Shown: in pieces, positions 55,007 to 64,000 of the stretch
Layout: the number at the start of each line of letters is the position of its first letter
Position numbering within the stretch: position 1 is the stretch's first letter
Assembly: GCA_963708455.1 (NCBI GenBank)
Contig: CAVPSQ010000005.1
Coordinates: 496,001-560,000 of the forward strand
Source: CAIMUS01 sp963708455
GTDB lineage: Bacteria; Pseudomonadota; Gammaproteobacteria; Competibacterales; Competibacteraceae
DNA length: 64,000 bases
Direction of reading: 5' to 3'
Program-made: the position numbers and the translations under genes
The notes under the pieces: generated by a model
Seen by the model: the letters and a program-made list of their open reading frames with translations, nothing else
The model's database searches: none
What the model was told of the DNA's origin: nothing

Positions 55007-57613
55007 TGCACCGGGCGATCGACGGTTCTCCGGGACTGCAGCGAGTCGCCGAGTTCGGCGAGCCGGTGGGCCCGGGCACGGTGGAGGGATTCATCAGCGA
55101 TAGCGGCCTGCGGCCCCGCTACCCGGCGGTCCAGATCTACCGGGTCCAGCCGATCGGCGCCGCCGATCCCGGTGGCCCCTACTTCAGCGCTGCCAGCGAG
55201 ATGGTGCGCGTCGCCGGAGGCCCGGAGTCACTGTTGCGCATCGATGAGCGTCGCCGTCTGCTCGGCGAGCCCGCACTGGGACCCATGCTGCTGACCTCTG
55301 ATGCGCACCGCGCCGGATTGTCGACTCCACCCGGCCGGGGTGTGATCGTCACCGATACCCCTGTCGACCGGGAGACCGACTACGGCCGCGTCGATGATCA
55401 TTCCTCGGCGATCCGGGCGCCCGGCGACCGGCGTGACACCTTCAACCGGGTACCGGACTATCCGAGTCCGGATGCCGCGCTGACGCAGGGGCGGTGGTCG
55501 GGTGGACGACTGAGCGCCTCGAGTTCCTCATCGGATGCCACCGCGCTGCCCACGGTTGCCCCCGCAAGTGCTCCGGTCGCGGCGGTGGACTTCGACCCGG
55601 CCACGGCATGGGTGTCGAACTCACTCCAGCCGGCACTCGGGCAGTGGCTACAGATCGACTTCGACTACCCGGTGACCAACGCCGCTCTCACGATCACCCC
55701 GAGTGCCACCGCGGTGGGCGCCCAGGTGCGCCGGATCCAGGTGTCAACGGTCAACGGAACCTCCACGGTGAGCTTCGACAAACCGGGTATCCCGCTCACC
55801 GTGGCACTGCCCTACGGGGAAACACCGTGGGTCCGCATCACCGCGGTGGGCACCGACGACGGGACCTCGGGAGTGCAGTTCGGCATCACCGAACTGTCGG
55901 TGACCCAATACGACGCGTCGGGATTCGCCCAGCCCATCGATCTCCGGCACACCGTCGTCGTACCGCCGCCGCCGAGGGGTTCGGCGGTGGCCGCCTGGGA
56001 TCTGGGATCAGAACTACTGGGCCGCGACGGGTGCGCGGATGCCGAGGACGCGGTGCTCTGCGCGGCGTCGATGGCACTGGCTCCCGAGGAACCGGTGACA
56101 CTGAGCCGGACACTGAACGTGCCCACCCGAATCGACGTCACCCCGACCATATGGGTACGGGCCAGGCAGGGTCCTCGGCTGGCTGATCTGATCGCCCAAC
56201 CCGGCCGTACCCGGGCACGCGGTGACGCCGACCTGATTGATGTGCAGGGGTCGGCATATGCCGCGACCGACGGCGATCCGCGAACCTCATGGACGGCACA
56301 GCAGCATGTGGTGCAGCGCGGCTCCGGTGCGACGTTGACGGTGACGCTGCCCGAGGCGACTGAGGTGACGGGGCTGCATTGATGGCCAGCGGCTCAGCCC
56401 TGCCGACCCGTCCGACGATGATCGCCGTCGATCTCGGTGACGGGCCCCAGGTCCGTCGGCTCGATTCCAGTCCCGACGCCGGACAGCAGACGGTGTCGCT
56501 CCACCCCCGGTTCACCGACACCGTTGTGATCAGCCTGCTGGACTTCGACAACGTCATCGACCGCACCGCCCTGGGTTTCGACCAGCTCAAGCCGCCGGGA
56601 CTGGCCGAGGTCACGGTGCTGGGTCCGGACGGCAGGCCGATCGCCGCCGCGGATGCGGCGAGCAACCGTGGTCGGGCGATCGAGATACCGTGCGGCGAGG
56701 GTCCGGTGGTCGCCGTCTCGGGGCGGTTCGTGCAGACCTCGGTGTCGACGACGGTGGGCACACTGCTGGAGGGCGATCCGATCGCGGCGCGCGCCTGTGA
56801 TCCGACCCCGATCACGCTGCCGGCCGGTAGCCAGGAGTTACTGATCAGTCCCGGCACGGCCTTCATCGCCGACGGCATACAGCTCAGCGGACCTCTCGCG
56901 GCCGAGATCGTCACGGCGCCAACAACTCCCGCGCAGATCATCGGTTGGACATCTGACCGCCGACAGATCAGCGTCGTTCGCTCGCCGATCACGCGAGTCG
57001 TGGTGGTACCCGAAAGCGTGAACCCGGGCTGGATCGCGCACACACCGGACGGTGCCACGCTGACACCGGTGATCGTCAACGGCTGGCAGCAGGGCTGGGT
57101 GGTGCCGGCCGGCGCGCAGGGCACCATCACCCTGGACTTCGAATCCAATCGCGCCTATCGCATCGGGCTGATCGCCGGCCTCGCACTGCTGCCGTTGCTG
57201 CTCCTGCTGGCACTGGTTCCGACCCGTCGACCGGTGGCACCCGGACCTGCGACCGCGGACCAGATCCCCGGGTAAGTTCGCCGCGATCGGACTGCTCGCC
57301 GCCGGCGGGGTGATCGCCGGGGTGGGCGGTGTCGCGGTATTCGGTGCCGCACTGATCGCCACCTATCTGCTACGCCACCGGCAGCCGATGCTCGATCGGC
57401 TCACCGTGGCCGTGACTGCCGGCCGGACTCATCCTGGCCGGATCACTGCTCTCCCGTTACCCATGGCGCTCGGTCGATGGCTACATCGGTCACTCAGCCT
57501 GGGTCCAGGCGCTTGCCCTGATCAGCCTCGCCGCAATGGCCACCTCGACGCTGCCGCGCCCGGCACCACGCACTGCCACCGAAACCGATATCGCTACGGA
57601 GCCTTCGTCGTAG
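55001..57613 (+). CDS. aftD: AftD-like alpha-(1->3)-arabinofuranosyltransferase, C-terminal part, frameshifted
   Basis: The frame has no start: it begins inside a protein at LVHRAIDGSPGL. It includes a discoidin-like segment (AVDFDPATAWVSNSLQPALG, GQWLQIDFDYPV). Apparent single-base shifts at about 56372, 57272 and 57420 break it, but the three frames join smoothly (ATEVTGL to MASGSALPTRP, IPG to KFAAIGLL, then LILAGSLLSRYPWRSVDGY) and end at TAG 57611. Membrane helices are at the end. AftD adds arabinose in arabinogalactan/lipoarabinomannan synthesis and is found only in mycolic-acid actinobacteria. The N-terminal half is not in the window. Confidence 0.85.
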
Positions 57614-57624
57614 GGTGCCTGGTG

Positions 57625-58612
57625 ATGACTGGTCAGTCCGAAGTGGAGACCATCCGGGGCGCGATCCCGACGTCCGATCTGGGCGTCACGCTGATGCATG
57701 AGCATGTCTTCGTGCTGTCCCCGGAGATCATGGCCAACCACCCCGAGGGCTGGGGCGATGAGAAGGACCGGGAAGACGCTGCGGTCGAGAAGCTCAACGC
57801 ACTCAAGGCGATCGGCGTGGATTCCATCGTCGATCCCACCGTCATCGGCATCGGCCGCTATATCCCGCGCATCCAACGGGTTGCCGCGCGCACGGATCTG
57901 CAGATCGTGGTGGCCACCGGCCTCTACACCTACAACGAAGTGCCGATGTACTTCCACTTCACCGGTCCGGGAACCGCGCTCGGCGGCGCGGAGACCATGA
58001 CCGAGTTGTTCGTCCGCGATATCACCGAGGGCATCGCCGACACCGGCGTCAAGGCGGCGATCCTCAAATGTGCGACCGACGCTCACGGACTCACCCCCGG
58101 TGTCGAGCGAGTATTGCGGGCGGTCGCTGCGGCCCATCGTGCCACCGGGGTTCCGATCACCACCCACACCCATGCGCACTCCCGGCGAGGTCTCGATCAA
58201 CAGCGCATCTTCGCCGAGGAGGGTGTGGACCTCAGCCGGGTCATCATCGGGCATAGCGGCGACACCAAAGATATTGACTTACCTTGAGGAACTGATCGCT
58301 GCCGGGTCCTATCTGGGCATGGACCGGTTCGGCGTGGACAACATCCTCAGCTTCGATGACCGGGTCGACATCGTGGCGCAGATGTGCGAACGGGGCCACG
58401 CCGACAAGATGGTGCTCGCGCACGACGCGTCCTGCTATATCGACTGGCTTCCGGAAGCCGCACTTCCCCTGGTGCTGCCGAACTGGCACTACCTGCACAT
58501 CCACAACGATGTGCTGCCCGCACTTCGGGCCCGCGGTGTCAGCGAGGACCAGATCACCACGATGCTGGTGGACAATCCGCGCGCCATCTTCTCCCACGGA
58601 GGCGGCTACTAG
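57625..58612 (+). CDS. php: phosphotriesterase-family protein, one apparent frameshift
   Basis: About 328 residues from ATG 57625 (GTG 57622 possible). Metal-dependent TIM-barrel: LGVTLMHEHVFVLSP (first two His), VDSIVDPTVIGIGRYIP, AAILKCATDAHGLTPG (the Lys ligand), TTHTHAHSRRG and VIIGHSGDTKDID. At about 58276 an extra T (GACTTACC for GACTACC) throws the frame; the rest continues YLEELIAAGSYLGMDRFG to FSHGGGY and stops at 58612. Homologue of M. tuberculosis Rv0230c (Php), probably a lactonase. It follows aftD as in mycobacteria. Confidence 0.88.
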
Positions 58613-60108
58613 TGACAGAGCCAGACCAGGTTGCGGCCATCGGGACGCAGATGAGTCACCTGGCCGCCGAGGCACCCAATGCCCCAGCGGTGACACATAA
58701 CGGCCGGACCGTCACCCGCGGAGAATTGGAGTCATCGACCAATCGGCTGGCTCGGGCTTACGCCGAACTCGGTGTGACACAGGGCGATTACGTCACCATC
58801 GCCGTGCCGAACTCGATCGAATGGGTACAGGCGGTGGTGGCGGTCTGGAAGCTCGGTGCGATTCCCCAGCCACTATCGGCTCGACTGCCCGATGCGGAGT
58901 ACACAGATCTTCTCAACCTCATACCCCGGGCGCTGCTGGTCGGCCGACCCGACCCGCGTGGCGTGACGGCCTCGGTGCCCGCAGATTTCACGCCCCGTGC
59001 AGAACTCTCCGATGCGGCACTGCCCGAGGCGGTTTCACCATCGTTGAAATCGATGGCGTCCGGCGGAAGCACCGGCCGGCCGAAACTGATCGAGGCGGGT
59101 GGCGACGGCCGCTTTCAGGGCACCCTGGTGGCGGCGATGATGGGCAACCTGGCCAGCGACACCCAGTTGATATCGGTACCGCTGAGCCACAACACCGGTT
59201 TCACCTCCGCCACCATGGCACTGGCGACAGGTCAGCATCTGGTGCTGATGAACCGATTCGACCCGGCACGAATTCCTGCGACTCGTCACCGAGTATCGGG
59301 TCAACTATCTGGCCACCGTTCCGACCATCATGCAGCGACTGCTGCCCGTTTACCGCGCCGATCCGGGAGCCTTCGACCTGTCGTCGGTGCGGCGCTGGTG
59401 GCACTTGGCCGCGCCCTGCCCGCCCACGATCAAGGAAGCCTGGATCGACATCCTCGGCGCGGAGGTGGTCTGGGAACTTTACGGCGGCACCGAACTCCAG
59501 GCGTTGACATTCATCAGCGGCACCGAATGGCTCGACCATCGGGGCTCGGTCGGCCGGGTGGTGTCCGGGGAGATGAAGGTGCTCGACGACGACGGTGAGC
59601 GAATGCCCGCCCGGGGTGGTCGGGGAGATCTACATGCGTCCCCGTCCCGGGCAGTCAGACCCACCTACCGCTATATCGGCAGTACGGCTAAAATTCGCCC
59701 GGACGCGCTGGGCGCCTGGGACTCCCTGGGTGACCTCGGCTGGTTCGACACCGAGGGCTATCTGTATCTGGCAGATCGCCGGGTGGATATGTTCACCGTC
59801 GGCGGGCGCAACGTCTACCCCGCCGAGATCGAGGACGCGCTGGCCGAACATCCTGCGGTGCTGTCATGTCTGGTGGTCGGAGTGCCGCACGAGGATCTGG
59901 GTCAGGTTCCGCACGCACTCGTGCACGCGGGATCTGACGGACCTCGATGAGACCGCTGTCATGGCGTTCGTGGCGCAGCGACTCGCGGCATACAAGGTGC
60001 CGCGCACCGTGGAGTTCGTCGACACACCCTTGCGCGACGATGCCGGCAAGGCCCGCCGTACGGAGGTCCGCGACGAGGTGATCGCGCGGCGGCAGGCTCA
60101 ACCGCGTG
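58612..60108 (+). CDS. AMP-dependent acyl-CoA synthetase-like protein, several frameshifts
   Basis: Starts at GTG 58612, overlapping the php stop (TAGTG). N-terminal half to about 59265: GSTGRPK phosphate-binding motif (SMASGGSTGRPKLIEAGG) and VPLSHNTGFTSATMALATG. After a shift: LVTEYRVNYLATVPTIM, VWELYGGTELQ, then a short excursion in another frame (59605-59668), then DRRVDMFTVGGRNVYPAEIE. A last shift near 59925 leads to RDLTDLDETAVMAFVAQRLA and YKVPRTVEF. About four single-base errors would explain it. It adenylates and thioesterifies a fatty or aromatic acid, exact substrate unknown. End uncertain (60100-60250). Confidence 0.8.
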
Positions 60109-61290
60109 AGTCAGTGTGCGATACGGGTTCAGGTGAATCGGTAACCGAACTGTCCAGCGGTGGCGGCGTCTGCGACCGCGCGCTGCCCGGCGATATTCCC
60201 AGCGCCGCAACGCATTCCGGCACGGTGACTCGATCAGCGCGTAACTGACCGCCGCCATGGCGAATCCGAGTACCAGCGTCAGGCCCAGCACTACGAAGAA
60301 GTTTCCGTTGAACATGAATTTTCCCACCATCGGGAACACCATCACCAGCGCCGCGAGGTGCCAGACGAACAGCCCGTAGGACCACCGACCCAGAACCACC
60401 ATGATCGGGCTGCCGAGAATGCGGTGCTCGGTGTCAGGACGATCGAGCACCAGCGGGGCCAGCAGCGCCGCGGCGACAATCGCCCCCATGGAGGTTCGCA
60501 CCACGAACTGACCCAGCGTGGCGGGCACCAGATTCTCCGGTCCGGCCAATGGCGATGCCGAGACCAGGTAGGCGCCCAGCGCGACCGCGGTAATGGCCAC
60601 CCGGTTGCGGGCCAGTCGGTGCGCCCAACCGATCGGGCTCACCGTCCATTCCGCCAGCAGCATTCCGGCGGCGAACCAGGAGGCGTAAGCCGGCGGCCAG
60701 TTGAGAAAGTTCACTCCTGGCGGGGTGTGGATGGGCAGCAGTCCCCACCCGAGGCTGGCCACCGCCACCGCCGCGATCACCGGTACCCGGGCACGAACGG
60801 GAAGCCGGTAGGCCAGAAAGGCCAGGATCGGCAGCGCCAGGTAGAAGCTCACCTCCACCGACAGGCTCCACATCTGGGTCAGACCCGCCGTGAGGGTCAG
60901 CGGCACATAGACCTGCGTGAGGGTCAGATTGGCCAGCCAGACAGTGAGGCTGGCGCGGTTGGCCTCCGGCAACAGAGTCAGGATCACCACAACGGCGAAC
61001 AGATAGCCCGGCATGATCCGCACCAACCGGGACCGCAGATAGTGGCCGGTGGCGGGCCGGTGGCGCCATCCGCGGGCGGCCGCGGCGTGACCGCGCCATA
61101 ACAGGAATCCCGAGAGCGCGAAGAACACCGCGACAGCCAGATCGAACCGGTGCAGCAACCGGCCCACCACCCCGCCCGACGTGCCCGTTTGGAAGGCGAC
61201 GTGGGTGAGGACCACCCCCATGGCCGCGCAGGCCCGCATACCCTCGACCGCCGGCAGGAAACTCCGGGTGCCACCGACCTGCTCGGTCAC
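59959..61290 (-). CDS. acyltransferase-3 family membrane protein
   Basis: Up to 443 residues. About ten membrane helices and the acyltransferase-3 start FLPAVEGMRACAAMGVVLTH with catalytic His, then RRLVRIMPGYLF-type Arg motif (SRLVRIMPGYLFAVV) and QMWSLSVEVSFYLALP. The family transfers acyl groups to exported sugars or lipids. In M. tuberculosis the equivalent position holds Rv0228, also opposite in direction. The last 60 codons (below about 60140) overlap the ligase gene and look non-coding, so the true stop is probably near 60100-60140 with a frame error. Confidence 0.85.
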   Translation of the reverse strand: MTEQVGGTRSFLPAVEGMRACAAMGVVLTHVAFQTGTSGGVVGRLLHRFDLAVAVFFALSGFLLWRGHAAAARGWRHRPATGHYLRSRLVRIMPGYLFAVVVILTLLPEANRASLTVWLANLTLTQVYVPLTLTAGLTQMWSLSVEVSFYLALPILAFLAYRLPVRARVPVIAAVAVASLGWGLLPIHTPPGVNFLNWPPAYASWFAAGMLLAEWTVSPIGWAHRLARNRVAITAVALGAYLVSASPLAGPENLVPATLGQFVVRTSMGAIVAAALLAPLVLDRPDTEHRILGSPIMVVLGRWSYGLFVWHLAALVMVFPMVGKFMFNGNFFVVLGLTLVLGFAMAAVSYALIESPCRNALRRWEYRRAARGRRRRHRWTVRLPIHLNPYRTLTHAVEPAAARSPRRGPPYGGPCRHRRARVCRRTPRCAAPCMPRVAAPRTP

Positions 61291-61449
61291 GGGTTTCCCG
61301 ATCGGGTTTCTCGGTCACGGGTTCATAGCGGCCAGTGTGCCGGTACCGGGGAATCAACGCAGCGGAAGGTTCGCCATGGCGTCTGCTGTTAGGGTCAATC
61401 CGGATTAGAGGACAACGATGCAGCACAGCACCGAGGAGGCCAGGGCAGC

Positions 61450-62644
61450 GTGAACCGCGCAAGCATGTTGCGTCTCGTGGCGTTGGCCGTCATGGGTCTC
61501 GGAGCCGCACTGCTGACCGCCGCGTTGCTGCTGACTACCTACACCGCGGGCAAGATCGAGAAGATTCCCCTCAATATTGACAAGACCTTGGTCAGCGGCG
61601 GCACCGGAACGGCTCTCGACCCGGCCTCGCTGTCGGCAACACGCTTCGTCATCGACAGGGACGTCCCCGTGGTCTCCCAGCAGGCGATCACGGTGGAAAC
61701 CCCTGCCAATGCTCAAGTAGTGACGTTCCAGGTGGGCACCTCGGTCCGGCGCACCGACCGGCAACAGGACAGTGGACTGCTGCTGGCCATGGTCGACACC
61801 GTGACACTCGACCGTCGAACCGCCGAGGCGGTCTCCGATGACGAACGCCCGGGTGGTTCGGTGCAGAAGCCGCGCACCTTCGAAGACGACAAGCCGTCGA
61901 CGAATATCGCCCTGCCGCATGAGGGTCTGACCTATCGGTTCCCGTTCAACACCGAGAAGAAGTCGTATCCATTCTTCGATGCGATCGCACAGAAGCCCTT
62001 CGACGCCAATTACGACGGCGAGGACGATGTGAACGGGCTGAGCACCTATCGGTTCACCCAGAACGTGGGCTACGACGCCGACGGAAAACTCGTCGACCCG
62101 ATCAAATACGCCTCGCTCTACGACCGGAATGAAGACGGGGAGGTCACCGCCCGGGCCGAGCTGTGGGGCCTGCCGGGCGACCCGTACGAGCCGATCACGA
62201 TGACACGTTTCTATGCCGCCCAGCGCACCTTCTGGGTGGACCCGGTGACCGGGGTGATCGTCAAGGTCCGAGGAGCACGCCAACCACTACTACGCGCGGG
62301 ATCCGCTCCTGCCCGAGATGGCGCTGGCCGACTACAAGGTGACCTCCACCGAACAGACCGTCGAATCGCAGGTGGCCATGGCCCGCGACGAACGTGACCG
62401 GGTGGCACTGTGGTCGCGGATCCTGCCGATCAGCTTCGCCGCCGCCGGTCTGATCGCGCTGATCGGGGCGGGCCTGCTGGCCTGGTTCAGCGTTCGGATC
62501 GAGTCAGCGCTGGCCGGGCCGGGCGAGGACGATATCGAACTCGGCATCTTCGGTAAGGACGAGACCGGTCCCATGCCCGCCGCGCAGGCGCCGACCGAGA
62601 AGATCCCCACCCGGCGACCGGAGCAACCACCCGCGCAGCGGTGA
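61450..62644 (+). CDS. DUF3068 membrane protein, one apparent frameshift
   Basis: About 398 residues from GTG 61450. An N-terminal helix (LVALAVMGLGAALLTAALLL), a large outer domain (YRFPFNTEKKSYPFFDAIAQ, RFTQNVGYDADG, FWVDPVTGVIVKV), then after a shift near 62268 MALADYKVTSTEQTVESQVA and a C-terminal helix (ILPISFAAAGLIALIGAGL). The ending EDDIELGIFGKDET is Asp/Glu-rich. DUF3068 (PorA-like) is restricted to actinobacteria, and Rv0227c is the M. tuberculosis member. Position matches. Confidence 0.88.
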
Positions 62645-64000
62645 CACCGATGCGATGGGCGCCACCGGGGTACGCCCTGGCTCTGACATTCGCAGTAACC
62701 GCACCACTGCTGGCACCGGGCTATCTGCTGATCAGGGATGCCGTTTCCACACCGCGTTCCTATCTCTCTGACTCGGCCCTGGGCCTGGGCGAAGCAGCTC
62801 CACGCGCGGTGCCGCAGGACTTCGCCGTGGCCACCCTGTCGGCGGTTATCGACGGTGGGGTGGTCGTCAAAGTGGTGCTGATGGCCGCGCTGTTCCTGGC
62901 CGGCTGGGGCGCGGCCCGGTTGGCGGCGCAACTTCTGCCCGACGCAGGTCTACCCGGCCAACTGGTCGCTACGACGGTGGCGATCTGGAATCCCTATGTC
63001 GCCGAACGACTTCTGCAGGGGCACTGGAGTCTGCTGCTGGCCTATGGCTGCCTGCCGTGGGTGGCGCGGGCCGTGGTGCGGCTGCGAACCGGGCCGGCCG
63101 ACCGTGCGGCGTGGGCGTCGGCGATGTTCTGGATCGCGCTGGCCGGCCTCACGCCGACCGGCGTGATACTGGCAGCCACCGTTGCCCTGGTGTGCATCGC
63201 GGTTCCCGGTACCGGTATCGCCCGGATTCGTTGTGGCGCTGCAGTATTAGTCATCGCCGTGCTGGCGGCATCGCCCTGGCTGACCGCATCGGCGCTCGGT
63301 GATGCACTGGGTAGCTCGCAATCCTCGGGTCTGGCGCCGTTCGCCGCCCGGGCCGAACCGGGTCTCGGTACCCTCGGCAGCCTGGCCGGGCTGGCCGGCA
63401 TCTGGAACGCCGAAGCGGTCCCGTATTCGCGAACGACGATATTCGCATTGGTGGCGACGGCCGTGCTGCTCGGGATCGTGGCGCTGGGTTTACCGGCCGT
63501 GTTGCGACGCCCGTCGATCGCACCGCTCATGATCCTGGCCGGGGTCACGGTGCTGATCGTGGCGGCGATGGCCACCGGCCCCGGCGTGGCACTGCTGCAG
63601 GCGATCGTCGAACGCGTGCCCGGGATGGCGATCCTGCGCGACGGCCAGAAATGGGCGGCGCTGGCGATGCCGGGCTATGCGCTTGCCGGTGCCGGCGCGG
63701 TGCTGACCGTTGCGGCGCCGGGTGCGACCGGGGGTAAGCGCGGTGGTGTTCGCCGTCGCGATGATCGCGGTCCTTCCCGATCTCGCGTGGGGGGTCGGCG
63801 GAAATCTCCGGTCGGTGCACTATCCGTCGTCCTGGGCGGCCGTGGCGGCAAGGATTAACGCAGAGCCCCGAGACGTCGCGGTGTTGCCGCCGGACACCAT
63901 GAGGCAGTTCGGATGGTCGGGTCCTGCCCCGGTGCTTGACCCACTGCCCCGGTGGGTGCGCGCCGAGGTGCTGTCCACCGGTGACCTCATCGTCTCCGGG
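62641..64000 (+). CDS. large integral membrane protein (Rv0226c-like), frameshifted and cut by window end
   Basis: Starts at GTG 62641, overlapping the DUF3068 stop by four bases (GTGA). About nine or ten helices in the first 370 residues, with GPGVALLQAIVERVPGMAIL and LRDGQKWAALAMPGYALAG typical of mycobacterial polyprenyl-sugar-linked membrane proteins. Near 63735 the frame shifts; the correct one continues VVFAVAMIAVLPDLAWGVGG and NLRSVHYPSSWAAVAARINA to the window end. In M. tuberculosis Rv0226c follows Rv0227c in the same way. Function unestablished; a role in envelope glycan export is inferred from synteny. Confidence 0.8.

Noticed and set aside
55001..64000. Horizontal transfer of an actinobacterial island into the proteobacterium
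   Set aside because: No mobility genes or duplication at the border, a core-genome synteny block, and a sharply different indel rate all favour a misassembly.

Overview
The window joins two unrelated genomes. Bases 1 to about 55,000 look like one gammaproteobacterium. Bases 55,001 to 64,000 look like a mycolic-acid actinobacterium (Mycobacteriales; Gordonia- or Mycobacterium-like). The join lies inside the second copy of an Rpn-family gene. The right part keeps the gene order of the M. tuberculosis Rv0236c (aftD) to Rv0226c neighbourhood and carries about ten apparent single-base frameshifts in 9 kb. I read the join as a chimeric assembly, probably metagenomic, rather than gene transfer. The proteobacterial part resembles wastewater Competibacteraceae-type genomes (many IS, Uma2 and Rpn genes, DUF1840), but that identification is only inference.

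Left part, region by region. 1-13.9 kb is an IS-rich block around a kdp potassium-pump operon. An IS701-like element splits a methyltransferase gene, and an ISL3 element splits a Uma2 gene with an 8-bp target duplication. The kdp operon has a tandem second copy of its first three genes (31-aa ORF, kdpF, kdpA). A 300-bp terminal-inverted-repeat element with a strong central hairpin lies at 13.6 kb, and a second, inverted copy at 35.7 kb. 14-17.9 kb holds a dienelactone hydrolase, then a probable two-gene unit of a cytoplasmic-looking hydrolase and a subtilisin-like protease. 18.6-20.7 kb holds a CHAP-domain protein and a SHOCT-domain protein.

20.9-34.0 kb is a one-direction, defence-like island. 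In order it has a DUF499 ATPase, an unknown 164-aa protein, a Septu-like PtuA/PtuB pair (PtuB frameshifted), a DUF1156 DNA methylase, a small antitoxin-like protein, a Uma2 nuclease and a PLD-SNF2 helicase. Foldback repeats and a Uma2 remnant lie inside it. This is the most interesting system in the window. 34-48 kb holds mostly single genes: a second lipase-like hydrolase, a frameshifted DUF2126 protein, a DUF1343 muramidase-like protein, a diguanylate cyclase, an alpha/beta hydrolase, DUF1840, remnants of glcE and glcF, a frameshifted membrane PAS-sigma54 activator, a NAGPA-domain protein and an Rpn protein. 48-54 kb holds envelope genes: a secreted Cys-rich protein, an O-antigen-ligase-like protein, an amidase, a truncated NagZ-like piece and a DUF3472 protein with a partial tandem duplicate.

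Right part: the C-terminal end of AftD, a phosphotriesterase-like protein, an AMP-dependent acyl-CoA ligase-like protein, an opposite-strand acyltransferase-3, a DUF3068 protein and a membrane protein cut by the window edge. I saw no rRNA, tRNA or CRISPR array.
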